Shown: positions 14,765-24,082, counted from the first letter of the stretch. The stretch: DNA of 38,965 nt from JBFHRE01 sp036745195 (GCA_036745195.1 DAIOGO010000009.1:1-38965), one strand, 5' to 3'. Program-made: numbers and translations. Notes: a model not told the origin generated them from the letters alone.

Positions 14765-16126
14765 ATGTCCAAGACCGTCGAGACCCTGCCCCTTTCGAAA
14801 CAGATCGCCTATGCCATCGGGCAGTTGGGGTGGTCGACGCTGGTGAACATCGTCGGGGTGGCGCTGGTGTACTTCTACCTGCCACCGGACACAGCCGGGC
14901 TGCCGCAGTTGATCACCGGGACCGCCTTCCTGGGTGTGCTCAACGCCATCACCCTGATCGCCGCCTCCGGTCGGTTGCTCGACGCCATCACCGACCCCTG
15001 GATCGCCGGGATGAGCGACCGGTCCCGTCACCCGAAGGGACGGCGGGTGCCATTCATGCGGGTGGGGGCGCTGCCCGCCGCCGTGTTCCTGGTGCTCATG
15101 TTCGTGCCCCCCTCATCGACGTTGTCGGGGTGGAACATCGTGTGGTTGGTGGTGGTGCAGGCGCTGTTCTACGTGTTCCTCACTGTCTACGTCACGCCCT
15201 ATTTCGCCCTGCTCCCCGAAATGGGTCACTCGCCGAAGGAGCGACTCAACCTGAGCACGTGGATCTCGATCACCTACGCCCTCGGCATCATCCTCGCCGG
15301 GTTGACACCGGCCATCGCCGGGGTGATCGAAGGTGCCTTCGACCTCACGCCGCTGCGGGCCTTCCAGGTGGCGGTGGGGGGGCTGGCGCTCATGGCGCTG
15401 GCCTGTATGTATGTCCCGGTGCTCCTGCTCGACGAGCGGCGTTACTCCACCGGCGAACCGACCAGCATTCAGCTCGGCCCGGCGTTGCGGGCCACCTTCG
15501 CCAACGTCGAGTTCCGCCGCTTCGTCGTGTCGGACTTCGCTTACTTCACGGGGCTCACCATCGTCCAGACCGGGCTGCTGTTCTATGTAACCGTGCTGCT
15601 GGAACAGGAGGAGGCACTGGTCGCCACCCTGCTCGCCCTGCTGGTGATCGTCTCCTTCCTGTTCTATCCGCTCGTCAATCTGCTCGCCCGCAAACTGGGC
15701 AAGAAGCCGCTGATGGTGGCGGCGTTCGCGTGGATGTCGCTGGTGTTCCTGGCGGTACCCACCCTCGGCACCCTGGCGTTTTCGGCGGTAGCGCAGGCAT
15801 ACCTGCTGATTCTGTTGCTCGCCATCCCCCTCGCCTTCCTCGGGGTGCTGCCCAACGCAGTCCTGGCCGACATCGCCGGCTACGACGCCTCCCTCACCGG
15901 GGAACAGCGTGAGGGGATGTTCTTCGCCGCCCGCACGCTCATGCAGAAGTTCGGGCAGACCTTCGGTGTCGTCAGCTTCGCCATGCTCACCACCTTCGGC
16001 CGCGACGTCGGCGACGACCTGGGAGTGCGCCTGTCCGGAATCGTCGGGTTCGTCCTGTGTCTGACCGCCGGCATCGTCTTCCTCCGCTACGACGAAGCCA
16101 AGGTGACGGCGGCGTCCAACCCCTGA
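14765..16126 (+). CDS. GPH-family (MelB-like) sugar:cation symporter, MFS
   Basis: 453 residues from ATG 14765; an open frame reaching back to 14573 overlaps mazF and is not used. The family signature SDRSRHPKGRRVPFMRVGAL lies around residue 80-100. Twelve hydrophobic segments can be counted, with a central loop near LLLDERRYSTGE. These carriers bring in glycosides or related solutes with H+ or Na+. No sugar-use gene adjoins it, so the substrate is unknown. Confidence 0.87.
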   Translation: MSKTVETLPLSKQIAYAIGQLGWSTLVNIVGVALVYFYLPPDTAGLPQLITGTAFLGVLNAITLIAASGRLLDAITDPWIAGMSDRSRHPKGRRVPFMRVGALPAAVFLVLMFVPPSSTLSGWNIVWLVVVQALFYVFLTVYVTPYFALLPEMGHSPKERLNLSTWISITYALGIILAGLTPAIAGVIEGAFDLTPLRAFQVAVGGLALMALACMYVPVLLLDERRYSTGEPTSIQLGPALRATFANVEFRRFVVSDFAYFTGLTIVQTGLLFYVTVLLEQEEALVATLLALLVIVSFLFYPLVNLLARKLGKKPLMVAAFAWMSLVFLAVPTLGTLAFSAVAQAYLLILLLAIPLAFLGVLPNAVLADIAGYDASLTGEQREGMFFAARTLMQKFGQTFGVVSFAMLTTFGRDVGDDLGVRLSGIVGFVLCLTAGIVFLRYDEAKVTAASNP

Positions 16127-16218
16127 CGGGATCCGCTCACGCCAGCGCCGGGTCGGATCTCCTTCGCCCCACTCTTCGAGGAGCCTTCAGCGAGACCAGG
16201 CCGGCACCGAGCCGGCGT

Positions 16219-16632
16219 TCAGATGTGCTCGGCCAACCGGCGGTGGGTGGCGCCCATGCAGGTGTCCATCACGACCGTGAGACCGGCCTGCCGGGCGATG
16301 GCGGCCGCCTCCTCCGACACGATCCCCGCCTGGAGCCACAACACCCGGGCGCCGATGGCCACTGCGTCCCGGGCGATTTGGGGCGCCTCTGCCGGCGGCC
16401 GGAACACATCGACCACGTCGACGGGTCCGTCGATCTCGGTGAGCGTCGCCACGGCAGGAATACCGAGGATCTCGCCGGCGGAGGGGTTCACCGGGATCAC
16501 TTCGAAGCCCTGGGCTTGAAGATAGGCGGGAATCGAGTTGGAGGGCTTCGATGGGTCGGCGGAGGCGCCGACTACGGCGATCGTCCTGGTGGCCCGGTAG
16601 ATCTCGACGAGTGCCTGGTCGGTGAGGTCCAT
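16219..16632 (-). CDS. CoA-binding (YccU-like) Rossmann protein
   Basis: 137 residues, full length for the family. TIAVVGASADPSKPSNSIPA is the nucleotide-binding turn, followed by GFEVIPVNPSAGEILG, DVVDVFRPPAEAP, ARVLWLQAGIVSEEA and a C-terminal MDTCMGATHRRL. These stand-alone domains are homologous to the CoA-binding part of succinyl-CoA synthetase; the cellular role is not established. RBS AGGAAAC lies just upstream of ATG 16632. Confidence 0.9.
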   Translation of the reverse strand: MDLTDQALVEIYRATRTIAVVGASADPSKPSNSIPAYLQAQGFEVIPVNPSAGEILGIPAVATLTEIDGPVDVVDVFRPPAEAPQIARDAVAIGARVLWLQAGIVSEEAAAIARQAGLTVVMDTCMGATHRRLAEHI

Positions 16633-16700
16633 GTTTCCTGGGAGATGCTACGTGGTCGAGTGGTGATCGCCGACGTTGGATCCGGGCGAGCCAGGCCCGT

Positions 16701-16872
16701 TCACCCCGCGGTCGGGACCGTGACGTCGATCCAGCGGATGGTCGATCAACTGCTGGACGGCGCCGGGGATGCTCTCACCGTCGAGCGGGTCGGAGTTCTC
16801 GTCGCCGGCGATCACGAACAGTTCACCCGGCTTCAGCCCGCCGTCCGCCGCCGTCGTCGTAGACGTTGTTGC
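16701..16872 (-). pseudogene. Decayed 3' fragment of an endonuclease/exonuclease/phosphatase gene
   Basis: The minus strand reads, across frames, YDD.GGLKPGELFVIAGD, then ENSDPLDGESIPGAVQQLID, then WIDVTVPTAG-stop. This matches the 3' part of the intact gene at 21424-22641. Relative to that gene a 269-bp block (21458-21726) is missing, and the junction carries the shared tetramer CCAG (16731-16734). The loss is not a multiple of three, and a second frameshift lies near 16850. Upstream sequence is absent, replaced by the DinB-like gene. Confidence 0.85.
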
Positions 16873-16882
16873 GGAGAGCGCC

Positions 16883-17557
16883 CTACCCGATCAGCGGCAG
16901 CCTCGGATCGTCGTGAGGCGAACGCCCAGAAGCGGCTCTGATCCACGCCCAGTCGTCGCCCTGCAGGTCTCGGGGCCGGCCGGCCACGGTGCGCCGCCCA
17001 AGCAGGTCGTCGAGAATCCCGGCCGTGATGGCGACCGCTTCGTCGGTTGCCATGCGGCCGCGGCCGAGGGCATCGGTCAGGTCGATACCGTGGACCACCG
17101 CTTCGACAACTCGGCTGGGAACGAACTCGCCGAGCTCCATCAAGGCGTAGTAGCCGGAGCCGACCGTGTCCGGGGAGGTCACCCGCGACTCCTCGATGGT
17201 CTTGGAGAAGGTTTCGTGGAGCACGTCGGGCATGTCGGCAGGAGTCTTGCCGTCGACCATGGTGAAGGCGTAGTCGTACACCACCGGAGCCACCTCGGAT
17301 CGGGGAAAGATGAAGAAACTCGTCCTGTCGCGACCGACCTGACCCTCCTGTTGGGTGGCGATCAGCATCCGTGTCAGTCCGATCGAGATGTCGAAGTGAC
17401 CGGCCAGTTCGAACACAGTCCAGTGCCGCTTGGCCTCATCCAGAGGGACCAACTTTGTCGGCGCCTGCCACTCGTCCTCGCTCAACCCGCGGAACACCGC
17501 TTCTATCTGCTGCAGCTCGACTTCGAGAACATCCACGGTCTCTTCGTATGACGGCAT
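16883..17557 (-). CDS. DinB/mycothiol-dependent maleylpyruvate isomerase-like protein
   Basis: 224 residues from ATG 17557, chosen because TTGGAGG lies 6 nt upstream. The fold has an N-terminal four-helix bundle with a possible metal-binding His in FELAGHFDISIGLTRM and a second in VVEAVVHGIDLTDALGR. C-terminal residues ~150-224 resemble the actinobacterial MDMPI-type domain. Members act in thiol-dependent isomerisation or detoxification; the exact substrate is unknown. The stop is 11 bp from the EEP-gene remnant. Confidence 0.8.
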   Translation of the reverse strand: MPSYEETVDVLEVELQQIEAVFRGLSEDEWQAPTKLVPLDEAKRHWTVFELAGHFDISIGLTRMLIATQQEGQVGRDRTSFFIFPRSEVAPVVYDYAFTMVDGKTPADMPDVLHETFSKTIEESRVTSPDTVGSGYYALMELGEFVPSRVVEAVVHGIDLTDALGRGRMATDEAVAITAGILDDLLGRRTVAGRPRDLQGDDWAWIRAASGRSPHDDPRLPLIG

Positions 17558-17691
17558 GTGATCCTCCAATCAGCGGACAGCTCTTCGCGTGCTCATGCGC
17601 GTCACCTTGCACCCGCTGACCGTCCGGATCGTCACCTCACAGGGATGACGGCTCGGGTGCGTGGCGACGCGTCTACCTCCGAACCATAGAG

Positions 17692-17748
17692 AGAGAAGTT
17701 GGCTGACGCGTCCCCCTGCACGCAGCCCGCGCCGAATGGCCAACTCTC
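17692..17748 (-). terminator. Probable terminator of the ABC operon
   Basis: Inverted repeat GTTGGC (17698-17703)/GCCAAC (17739-17744), extended by GAGA/TCTC. It lies directly after the last permease stop and, on the minus strand, leads into pyrimidine-rich TTCTCTCTCT. The loop is long (35 nt), so the assignment is moderate. Confidence 0.45.
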
Positions 17749-17752
17749 CTCG

Positions 17753-18922
17753 TCAGCGCACGAGGACCTTGCGGAGTCTCCACGTTGCGAGGAGACCCAG
17801 CACCACCGCGTAGCCAACCAGGATCAGCAGGAATCCGGCGATGTCGGCTACCCCGGCGTCCTCCGTCACCAACGCCTGGAGCGCTTCGAGCGCCCAGGCA
17901 TGCGGCGTGACGTGGGCAACCCGGTATACCGTGTCGGAGAGCATCTCGAGTACCGCCAGCGGGAACATGCATCCACCGAGGGCGGCGAGACCCAAACCCA
18001 GGGCGGTGGAGATTCCCCCCGCCTGCTGGTCGTTGCTGACCAGCGCCCCGAGCAGCATGGCGCCGCTGGTCGATACCAGGGCGAAGGCGATGATCGTCAG
18101 CGTGGCGCCGATTGGTGAGCCCCAGTCGACCCCGAAGATCAGTGAGGTTCCGATGAAGATGAACCCACCCTGGATGATGGCGATGCTGAAACGACTCAGC
18201 GCCTCCCCGGCGAGCATCGTGCGAACCGGCGTGGGGGTCGAGTACATCCGGCGGGTCACACCGAGTTGACGTGCCTGGATCAGGTGGCTGGCGCCGTTGA
18301 GGGTGGTGAGGAAGATGAACAGGATCAGCATCCCCTGGGCGTAGATGTCGAACCTGCCGAGACCGGCGAGCACGAACGGTTCGCCGGCCATGGTGGCCAC
18401 GACGGAAACCGGTGGCAAGGTTTCCTGGGCGACCTCGCCCACGGCCAGCGCCTCGTCGAAAGTACCGGCACCCTTCTGCGTGGCAAACCGCGCCGTGCGC
18501 AGCAAGATCGACTGACGGGTGATGGCCGCATTGACCACGTCACCGATGCCCTGCACCTCTTGTTCCGCTCTGGTCACCAGACCGATCTCGACGTCACCCC
18601 CGGAGCGCAGCGTGGATTCAAACCCGGCGGGGACGATGACTGCAGCTCGCAGTCCGCCCCGCTCGACCTGGCGGATCGCCGAGGCCTCATCCTCGATCTC
18701 CAGCACTTCGAAGCCGTCGACACCATCCAGAATCGCGAAGAGCTCGAGCGTGAAGGTGTCCTCGCCGGCGCTGACATACCCAAGCTTGGGATTCGAGGCA
18801 CCGCCCTGCATGGCTCCGAGCAGCAGCACGATCAGCATGGGCAGCAAGAAGACGCTGAATACCGCCGAGCGCGTCCGGAAGAAGCGGACCAGGTTGACCC
18901 GGGCGATGGACAAGGGCTTCAT
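17753..18922 (-). CDS. ABC-2 type exporter permease (second)
   Basis: 389 residues from ATG 18922, overlapping the preceding permease stop by 4 nt. One N-terminal segment (FRTRSAVFSVFLLPMLIVLLLGA), a ~150-residue extracytoplasmic loop, then five hydrophobic segments with GASHLIQARQLGVTRRMYST between them: the ABC2_membrane_3/YhgE-like layout. It pairs with the neighbouring permease as a heterodimer driven by the ATPase at 20118-21071. Substrate (lipid, drug or peptide) not predictable. Confidence 0.88.
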   Translation of the reverse strand: MKPLSIARVNLVRFFRTRSAVFSVFLLPMLIVLLLGAMQGGASNPKLGYVSAGEDTFTLELFAILDGVDGFEVLEIEDEASAIRQVERGGLRAAVIVPAGFESTLRSGGDVEIGLVTRAEQEVQGIGDVVNAAITRQSILLRTARFATQKGAGTFDEALAVGEVAQETLPPVSVVATMAGEPFVLAGLGRFDIYAQGMLILFIFLTTLNGASHLIQARQLGVTRRMYSTPTPVRTMLAGEALSRFSIAIIQGGFIFIGTSLIFGVDWGSPIGATLTIIAFALVSTSGAMLLGALVSNDQQAGGISTALGLGLAALGGCMFPLAVLEMLSDTVYRVAHVTPHAWALEALQALVTEDAGVADIAGFLLILVGYAVVLGLLATWRLRKVLVR

Positions 18923-20121
18923 GGCCGCAGCCCTTTGCGGAGACGGGCGACGCCGATCGCTCCGGTGACCACTCCAAAAGCCACCATTGCCAGCACCGGA
19001 GCCACGACCACGCCCAGGTCGTCGGAGCGAAGGTCGGCCAACCCTTGCATGAACCAGCCGTGGGGAGAGGCGAAGCGCAGCGAAGCGAGAAGGCCACCGG
19101 CCTGGGAAACGTCGAAGAACGTGCCACCCAGGAAGCCGAGCACCATGCCGACCATGGAGCCGGTGGCTGCCGCCTGCTCGGCGCTGCGGGCGAAACCGGC
19201 GAGAAGCGAGACCAGCCCCAAAGCGGAAACGATCGCGGCCAGGATGAGCAGGGCCACGCCAGCAGGTGGCCCCCAATCGGCGTCGACCGCGTACGTGGTG
19301 GCCACGAAGAGAACGGTCATGCTCACCAGGCCAATGACGAACGAACTCAACAGCTTGCCTGCCAGCACGGACGAACGGGTGATGGGCGATGACAGCAGCC
19401 GGGCCAGCGTCCCGGTCCGGCGCTCTTCGAGAATGCCGGTGATACCCGACTGCACGGTGAAGAACAGGAAGAAGATCGCCATGCCGGCGGCGTAGAACGT
19501 GACTCCGTCGAGTTGCTTGGTGGAGGCCGTGTCATCGCGGAGTGTGACCGGGTTGGGGGTCTGGAGGACCTCGACGCCCATCGCCAATCGATCAACCTCT
19601 TCTTGCACCAGATTCTCGACCGTTGCCACCGCCACCCGCACCGAAGTCAGCTCGCTGGCATACCCCTCCACCAAGGCGACGGCAATGCCGGCATTGGTTT
19701 CGGAACCCTGATTGCCGATCACCTGGATGGTCACGGGGCGTTCCGACTGCACGTCGTCGGAGAAGCCGATCGGGAAGATGATGGCGGCGTCGGCGGTTTC
19801 GGTGTCGCCGGCTCCGCCCAACGGACTCACCTCGGTGTCTACCAGCGCTTCTGCCTCGTCGGTCGAAGCGACCTCGATCACCTTGATGCCTTCGGCGTTC
19901 GCCAGCACGGTGTCGACAAAGAGCCGCGACACCGGCCCGCCGTCCAGGTCCGCTACCGCGTAGGTGGCGTTGAACTCGAAGTCGGAGAGCGGGTTCAACA
20001 CGAACCCGAACACCAGGGCGAGCCCAAGCGGGGCGACGATTCCGACGATGTAGGCGGATCGATCTCGAAGCCGTTGCTTCAGGTCTTTACGGGCGATAGT
20101 CCAGGCGGCACCCACGATCAC
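18919..20121 (-). CDS. ABC-2 type exporter permease (first)
   Basis: 400 residues from GTG 20121 (GTGA overlap with the ATPase stop). The N-terminal membrane segment AYIVGIVAPLGLALVFGFVL is followed by a ~200-residue outer loop and by segments including ILEERRTGTLARLLSSPITR, a conserved ABC-2 coupling motif. Its layout matches the next permease. Confidence 0.9.
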   Translation of the reverse strand: MIVGAAWTIARKDLKQRLRDRSAYIVGIVAPLGLALVFGFVLNPLSDFEFNATYAVADLDGGPVSRLFVDTVLANAEGIKVIEVASTDEAEALVDTEVSPLGGAGDTETADAAIIFPIGFSDDVQSERPVTIQVIGNQGSETNAGIAVALVEGYASELTSVRVAVATVENLVQEEVDRLAMGVEVLQTPNPVTLRDDTASTKQLDGVTFYAAGMAIFFLFFTVQSGITGILEERRTGTLARLLSSPITRSSVLAGKLLSSFVIGLVSMTVLFVATTYAVDADWGPPAGVALLILAAIVSALGLVSLLAGFARSAEQAAATGSMVGMVLGFLGGTFFDVSQAGGLLASLRFASPHGWFMQGLADLRSDDLGVVVAPVLAMVAFGVVTGAIGVARLRKGLRP

Positions 20122-21071
20122 TCCCGGAGGGCTCTCCCCGTCAGCTTCAGGAACACCGACTCCAGGTCGGCCGAGTCCACGTCGACGGTCTTGACCAACG
20201 ATCCCGTACGACCGGCCACCGCCAGAATCTCGGGGAGGTGATCGTGGGCGCGGTCGACGATCAGCGTGATCCCGTCATCGGCGACGGCGGCATCGTCGAC
20301 CGCGGCAAGATCGCCGAGGGCCGCCGCCGTGGCCGCCAACGACCCGGTGGCGGTGAGCTTGAGCCGGTCACGATGGCCGACCAGTCGAACCAGATCGGCT
20401 TGCGAGCCCTCCGCGATCAACTCACCCTGGTCGACGATTCCGATCCGATGACACAGTCGTTCGGCCTCTTCCATGTAGTGGGTGGTGTAGAGGACGGCCA
20501 TTCCTTGTTCTCCCAAACGTTCGATGCTGTCGAGAATGGCGTTGCGGCTCTGCGGGTCGACGCCGACCGTCGGTTCGTCGAGGATGAGCAACGCCGGGCG
20601 ATGCAGAAGGCCCACCCCGATGTTGAGCCGGCGCTTCATTCCCCCCGAGTACTTCTCCGTGCGGTCACCGGCTCGATCGGTGAGCTCGATGATCTCGAGC
20701 ACCTCGGCCACCCGCCGGCGGAGCTCGGGGCCCTTCATCCCGTGGAGGCGGCCGAAGAACTCGAGGTTCTCGGTCGCCCCGAGATCGGGATAGATAGCCA
20801 GGTCCTGCGGAACCAGGCCCACCAGACGTTTGGTATGGGTGGCGTCGGGGTTCATCGCCTCGCCACCGAGCGTCACCGATCCCTCATCGGCTTCGAGCAG
20901 TCCGGCGATGATGGAGATGGTGGTGGTCTTGCCGGCACCATTGGGACCGAGCAGTCCGTAGGTTTCGCCGGGAGCGATACTGAACCCGATTCCCTTGACG
21001 GCGGCATGATCTCCGAAGGACTTGCGAATGCCCGAGCATTCGAGAACCGGACCACCTGCTGGTGCGCTCAT
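20118..21071 (-). CDS. ABC transporter ATP-binding protein (DrrA/YhaQ-like)
   Basis: 317 residues from ATG 21071. Walker A GPNGAGKTT 42-50, Q-loop VPQDLAIYPDL, signature YSGGMKRRLNIG, Walker B LLILDEPTVGVD and switch His in YTTHYMEEAERL are intact. The ~80-residue C-terminal extension (LKLTATGSLAAT...SVFLKLTGR) is typical of drug/lipid exporters of this class. It is the first gene of a three-gene operon with both permeases. The open frame upstream of 21071 is not used because homology starts at VLECSGIRKSFG. Confidence 0.93.
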   Translation of the reverse strand: MSAPAGGPVLECSGIRKSFGDHAAVKGIGFSIAPGETYGLLGPNGAGKTTTISIIAGLLEADEGSVTLGGEAMNPDATHTKRLVGLVPQDLAIYPDLGATENLEFFGRLHGMKGPELRRRVAEVLEIIELTDRAGDRTEKYSGGMKRRLNIGVGLLHRPALLILDEPTVGVDPQSRNAILDSIERLGEQGMAVLYTTHYMEEAERLCHRIGIVDQGELIAEGSQADLVRLVGHRDRLKLTATGSLAATAAALGDLAAVDDAAVADDGITLIVDRAHDHLPEILAVAGRTGSLVKTVDVDSADLESVFLKLTGRALRE

Positions 21072-21162
21072 CTTGAGTCTCCGATCAGATAGTCCAACCG
21101 TACACCTCAATCTGGACCTCGCGTCCGGTCCCCTCGGACGGCGGGCGCGGCTCCTCCAGCGA

Positions 21163-21387
21163 ATGATGGCCCGCGGCTCTCGGGACATCTTCGACGTCTC
21201 ACTCACCGGGGCGACCTCGTGGATGGTCGGGATGGGGGCACTGGCGCTGCGGACCGATCCCGAGCTGATCATGAAGAGCCGGAGGGTGATTCCGGGACGC
21301 CTTCTCGAGGCTGGTCTTGTCTTCGACTACCCGTCGTGGCCAAGGGTTGCCGGAGAGCTGGAAGCGCGCTGGCAGAGCGGAGGGTGA
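21163..21387 (+). pseudogene. C-terminal remnant of an SDR epimerase-like gene (DUF1731 end)
   Basis: The frame encodes GMGALALRTDPELIMKSRRV followed by IPGRLLEAGLVFDYPSWPRV. This resembles the C-terminal DUF1731 segment of TIGR01777-type nucleotide-sugar epimerases (LLSGQRVLPxRLLEAGFxFxxP). The NAD-binding Rossmann half is absent; upstream is the start of the divergent ABC operon. Probably what is left after a deletion. A short real protein cannot be excluded. Confidence 0.45.
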
Positions 21388-21423
21388 CTCCAGCGTCCAC
21401 CCTCTGACAGGATCAGGTCCTGT

Positions 21424-22641
21424 TCACTTGGCGGTCGGAACCGTCACGTCGATCCAGACCAGGCGGTGATCGCTGCTCGGGAAGGGGAATACCCCCGCCA
21501 GCGGGAACAGCGGGTCGGTGCGCAACGGCCAGAACACGCCGGCGTCGATCAGCTGGAGCGTCTTGCGGGGGAGCACGTAGTCGGCCCGCAGGTTGCCGGG
21601 CGCCGAGTCGCTGAAGTCCGCGGTGTCGAAGGCGGGATCGCTCTCATGGGTGAGGTTGGCGCCACCCTGGAGCGCGGACTGCTCGACCGCCCCGAGGCTC
21701 GACGGGGTCAACTTGGCGTTCACCAGCGGATGATCGATCAGTTGCTGGATGGCACCGGGGATGCTGTCACCGTCGAGCGGGTCGGAGTTCTGGTCGCCGG
21801 CGATCACGAACAACTCGCCCGGCTTCAACCCACCGGATGCTCCCGAGTCGTCGTAGATGTATCCGCCCTGACCGGGGCTGATGTAGTCGGCCCAGAAGCG
21901 GATCTCGTCGAAGTTGCGGGTGCCGTTGCGGTCCTCGGGGCCGTCGAACACGGGCGGGGTGGGATGGCTGACGAGGAAGTGGACCGCCTTCGAGCCGATC
22001 TGAATCGGCACATCCCAGTGGCTCTTCGACGAGAGCCGGAAGACGGCCAGTTCGTCGGCCGAGTACCAGTCGGCGGGCGCCGGGGTGTTCGGGTCATCGG
22101 GGAGCAGGGCTCCCGGCATGTCCTTCCACAGGAAGAGTTGGAAGGTGCGGATGGCGTCGTGGTCGATCGGGTACATCGAGTAGACCGCCATGCCGAACTG
22201 GCCGGGGAAGAACCCGAACCCGAAGGCGTCGTTCGGCCCGCCGATCACGCCGTTGTTGTCGAGGTCCTTACCGGACGGGATCCCGGTGTTGGATGGAGCC
22301 GTGAAGGCGTGCGGGTAGACGATCGGGTCGGCGCCGTTCTGCGAGATGGACAGGTAGTTCTGCTGGAAGAGGGCGAGCGCCTGATTATCGGCGTCGAAGT
22401 CGAACTCGTTGATCAGCAGTACATCGGGCCGGGTGCGCTGGATGATTTCGGCGATGGTTCGGGCCTGGGTGTTGTTGGGTGTCGAGAGATCGGAGACGAG
22501 GCCGCCGGCACTGAACCGGTTGAGCGATGCGTTGAAGGTCGAGAACCGGACCGCGTCCTGGGTGTTGTCGGCCATCGCCGGTGCGAGGGACGCCACCAGC
22601 AGTGTGACAACTCCAAACGAGACCAATACCAAGCGTCGCAT
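21424..22641 (-). CDS. Secreted endonuclease/exonuclease/phosphatase family protein
   Basis: 405 residues. ATG 22641 has AGGGAG 8 nt upstream. The signal peptide ends near LAPAMADN. EEP catalytic signatures are present: FSTFNASLNR (Asn37), LLINEFDFD (Glu79), LVSHPTPPV, VIAGDQNSDPLDGDS and SSDHRLVWIDVTV. Related secreted proteins hydrolyse nucleic acids or phosphoesters outside the cell. A decayed partial copy sits at 16701-16872. It is divergent from the thioredoxin-CcdA gene. Confidence 0.9.
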   Translation of the reverse strand: MRRLVLVSFGVVTLLVASLAPAMADNTQDAVRFSTFNASLNRFSAGGLVSDLSTPNNTQARTIAEIIQRTRPDVLLINEFDFDADNQALALFQQNYLSISQNGADPIVYPHAFTAPSNTGIPSGKDLDNNGVIGGPNDAFGFGFFPGQFGMAVYSMYPIDHDAIRTFQLFLWKDMPGALLPDDPNTPAPADWYSADELAVFRLSSKSHWDVPIQIGSKAVHFLVSHPTPPVFDGPEDRNGTRNFDEIRFWADYISPGQGGYIYDDSGASGGLKPGELFVIAGDQNSDPLDGDSIPGAIQQLIDHPLVNAKLTPSSLGAVEQSALQGGANLTHESDPAFDTADFSDSAPGNLRADYVLPRKTLQLIDAGVFWPLRTDPLFPLAGVFPFPSSDHRLVWIDVTVPTAK

Positions 22642-22778
22642 TCCGTACTCCCTGGGTCGCTACCCGATAAACATACAGCAGAGCCGAGGGTTCCGGTGCG
22701 GGCGCCAGCCCAGGATTTCCACTCACTAGGTGGCTTTCGGCCCGAGACGAGGCGAGTCTGCTTGCGCACACTGGATCC

Positions 22779-24059
22779 GTGAACCGGATCCACCGGGTTC
22801 GATGGTTCTGCCTTGCGCTGGCGGTTACCCTCGCCTTCCCCTCCCTGGCGCTCGCCCAGGAGACCGCCGAACCGCCGGCCCTCGTCCTCTTCTACGGCGA
22901 GGGCTGCCCCTACTGCGCAATGGAGATCCAGTGGCTCCCGGGCCTGATGGAGGAGTTCCCTGAGTTGGAGGTCGAGATCCGGGAGGTGTGGAACGACCCG
23001 GCGAACCAGCAGGTGTTCGCAGCAACCGCCGCCCGGGTGGGCTTCGAGCCGCGGGCGGTGCCCACGACGGTATTCGGCGACCGCTACTGGGTTGGCTTCA
23101 GTCAGCCGATCGCCGACGACATCACCGGCGCAGTGGAGGCGGCGTTCGCCGCCACACCGCTCGAGCCCGAGGCGACGGATACGAGGGTGGTCGACATCCC
23201 GATCATTGGCCTGGTCGACGTCGGCGGCATGCCTCTCCTCGGGGCCACCGTGATCATCGGGTTGGTCGACGGATTCAACCCGTGTTCGCTGTGGGTACTG
23301 ACGATCCTCCTCGCCCTCGTGCTCCACACCGGGTCCCGTCGCCGGGTGCTGACTGTCGGTGGCGTGTTCCTGGCGGTCACCGCGGCGATGTACGGCCTCT
23401 ACATGTTCGGCATCTACGGGGTGCTCTCATACGTCACGCATCTGGAGTGGATCCGGGGAGTCATGGCGGCCATTGCCGTCGTGTTCGGGGTGGTGAACGT
23501 CAAGGACTACTTCGCTTTCCGGCGTGGCCCATCCCTCACCATCGCCGACAGTCGCAAACCCGGCCTGTACCAGAAGATGCGAAGCGTCGCCGTTGCCGAC
23601 AAGCCGCTTCCTGCCGTGCTCGGTGGAACCGTGGCGCTCGCCGTGGGGGTTTCGCTGCTGGAGACGCCTTGCACTGCGGGGCTGCCACTGCTGTGGGTGA
23701 ACCTGCTCAACCAGCAGCAGGTCGCCATGGCCGGCGCCGCCGTCCTCTTCGCCGTCTACATGCTCGTGTTCCTGATCGACGAACTCGTCGTGTTCGGGGT
23801 GGCGGTGGCGACGATGCGGGTAGGCAAGCTGGAAGAGCGTCACGGCCGGATGCTGAAGCTCGTTTCGGGCTGGGTGATGATCGCCCTGGCGGGCACCCTG
23901 CTGTTCGCTCCGCAGGCGATGGAGTCGGTCACCGGCGCGCTGGCGGTGTTCGCTTTGGCAGTGGTGCTGACGGGCGCCTCGATTGCTGTCCACTCACTCT
24001 TCGAGTCGCCCACCACACCGCCGGCGAAGCAGGGCCCCAAGGTCGGATCGCGCCGATAA
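22779..24059 (+). CDS. Thioredoxin-fold domain fused to CcdA/DsbD-like membrane electron carrier
   Basis: 426 residues from GTG 22779. A signal peptide (CLALAVTLAFPSLALAQ) is followed by a thioredoxin/glutaredoxin fold with C43-P-Y-C46 (FYGEGCPYCAMEI). Around residue 140 on come six or more membrane helices of CcdA type with one Cys near the start of each half: GFNPCSLW (C169) and ETPCTAGLPLLW (C298). This suggests electron transfer from cytoplasmic thiols across the membrane to the fused outer CPYC domain, a compact DsbD analogue. A perfect GGATCCG/CGGATCC hairpin overlaps the start codon. No RBS is visible. Confidence 0.9.
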   Translation: MNRIHRVRWFCLALAVTLAFPSLALAQETAEPPALVLFYGEGCPYCAMEIQWLPGLMEEFPELEVEIREVWNDPANQQVFAATAARVGFEPRAVPTTVFGDRYWVGFSQPIADDITGAVEAAFAATPLEPEATDTRVVDIPIIGLVDVGGMPLLGATVIIGLVDGFNPCSLWVLTILLALVLHTGSRRRVLTVGGVFLAVTAAMYGLYMFGIYGVLSYVTHLEWIRGVMAAIAVVFGVVNVKDYFAFRRGPSLTIADSRKPGLYQKMRSVAVADKPLPAVLGGTVALAVGVSLLETPCTAGLPLLWVNLLNQQQVAMAGAAVLFAVYMLVFLIDELVVFGVAVATMRVGKLEERHGRMLKLVSGWVMIALAGTLLFAPQAMESVTGALAVFALAVVLTGASIAVHSLFESPTTPPAKQGPKVGSRR

Positions 24060-24082
24060 CGCCACTCGCCGGGGAGGAACGC

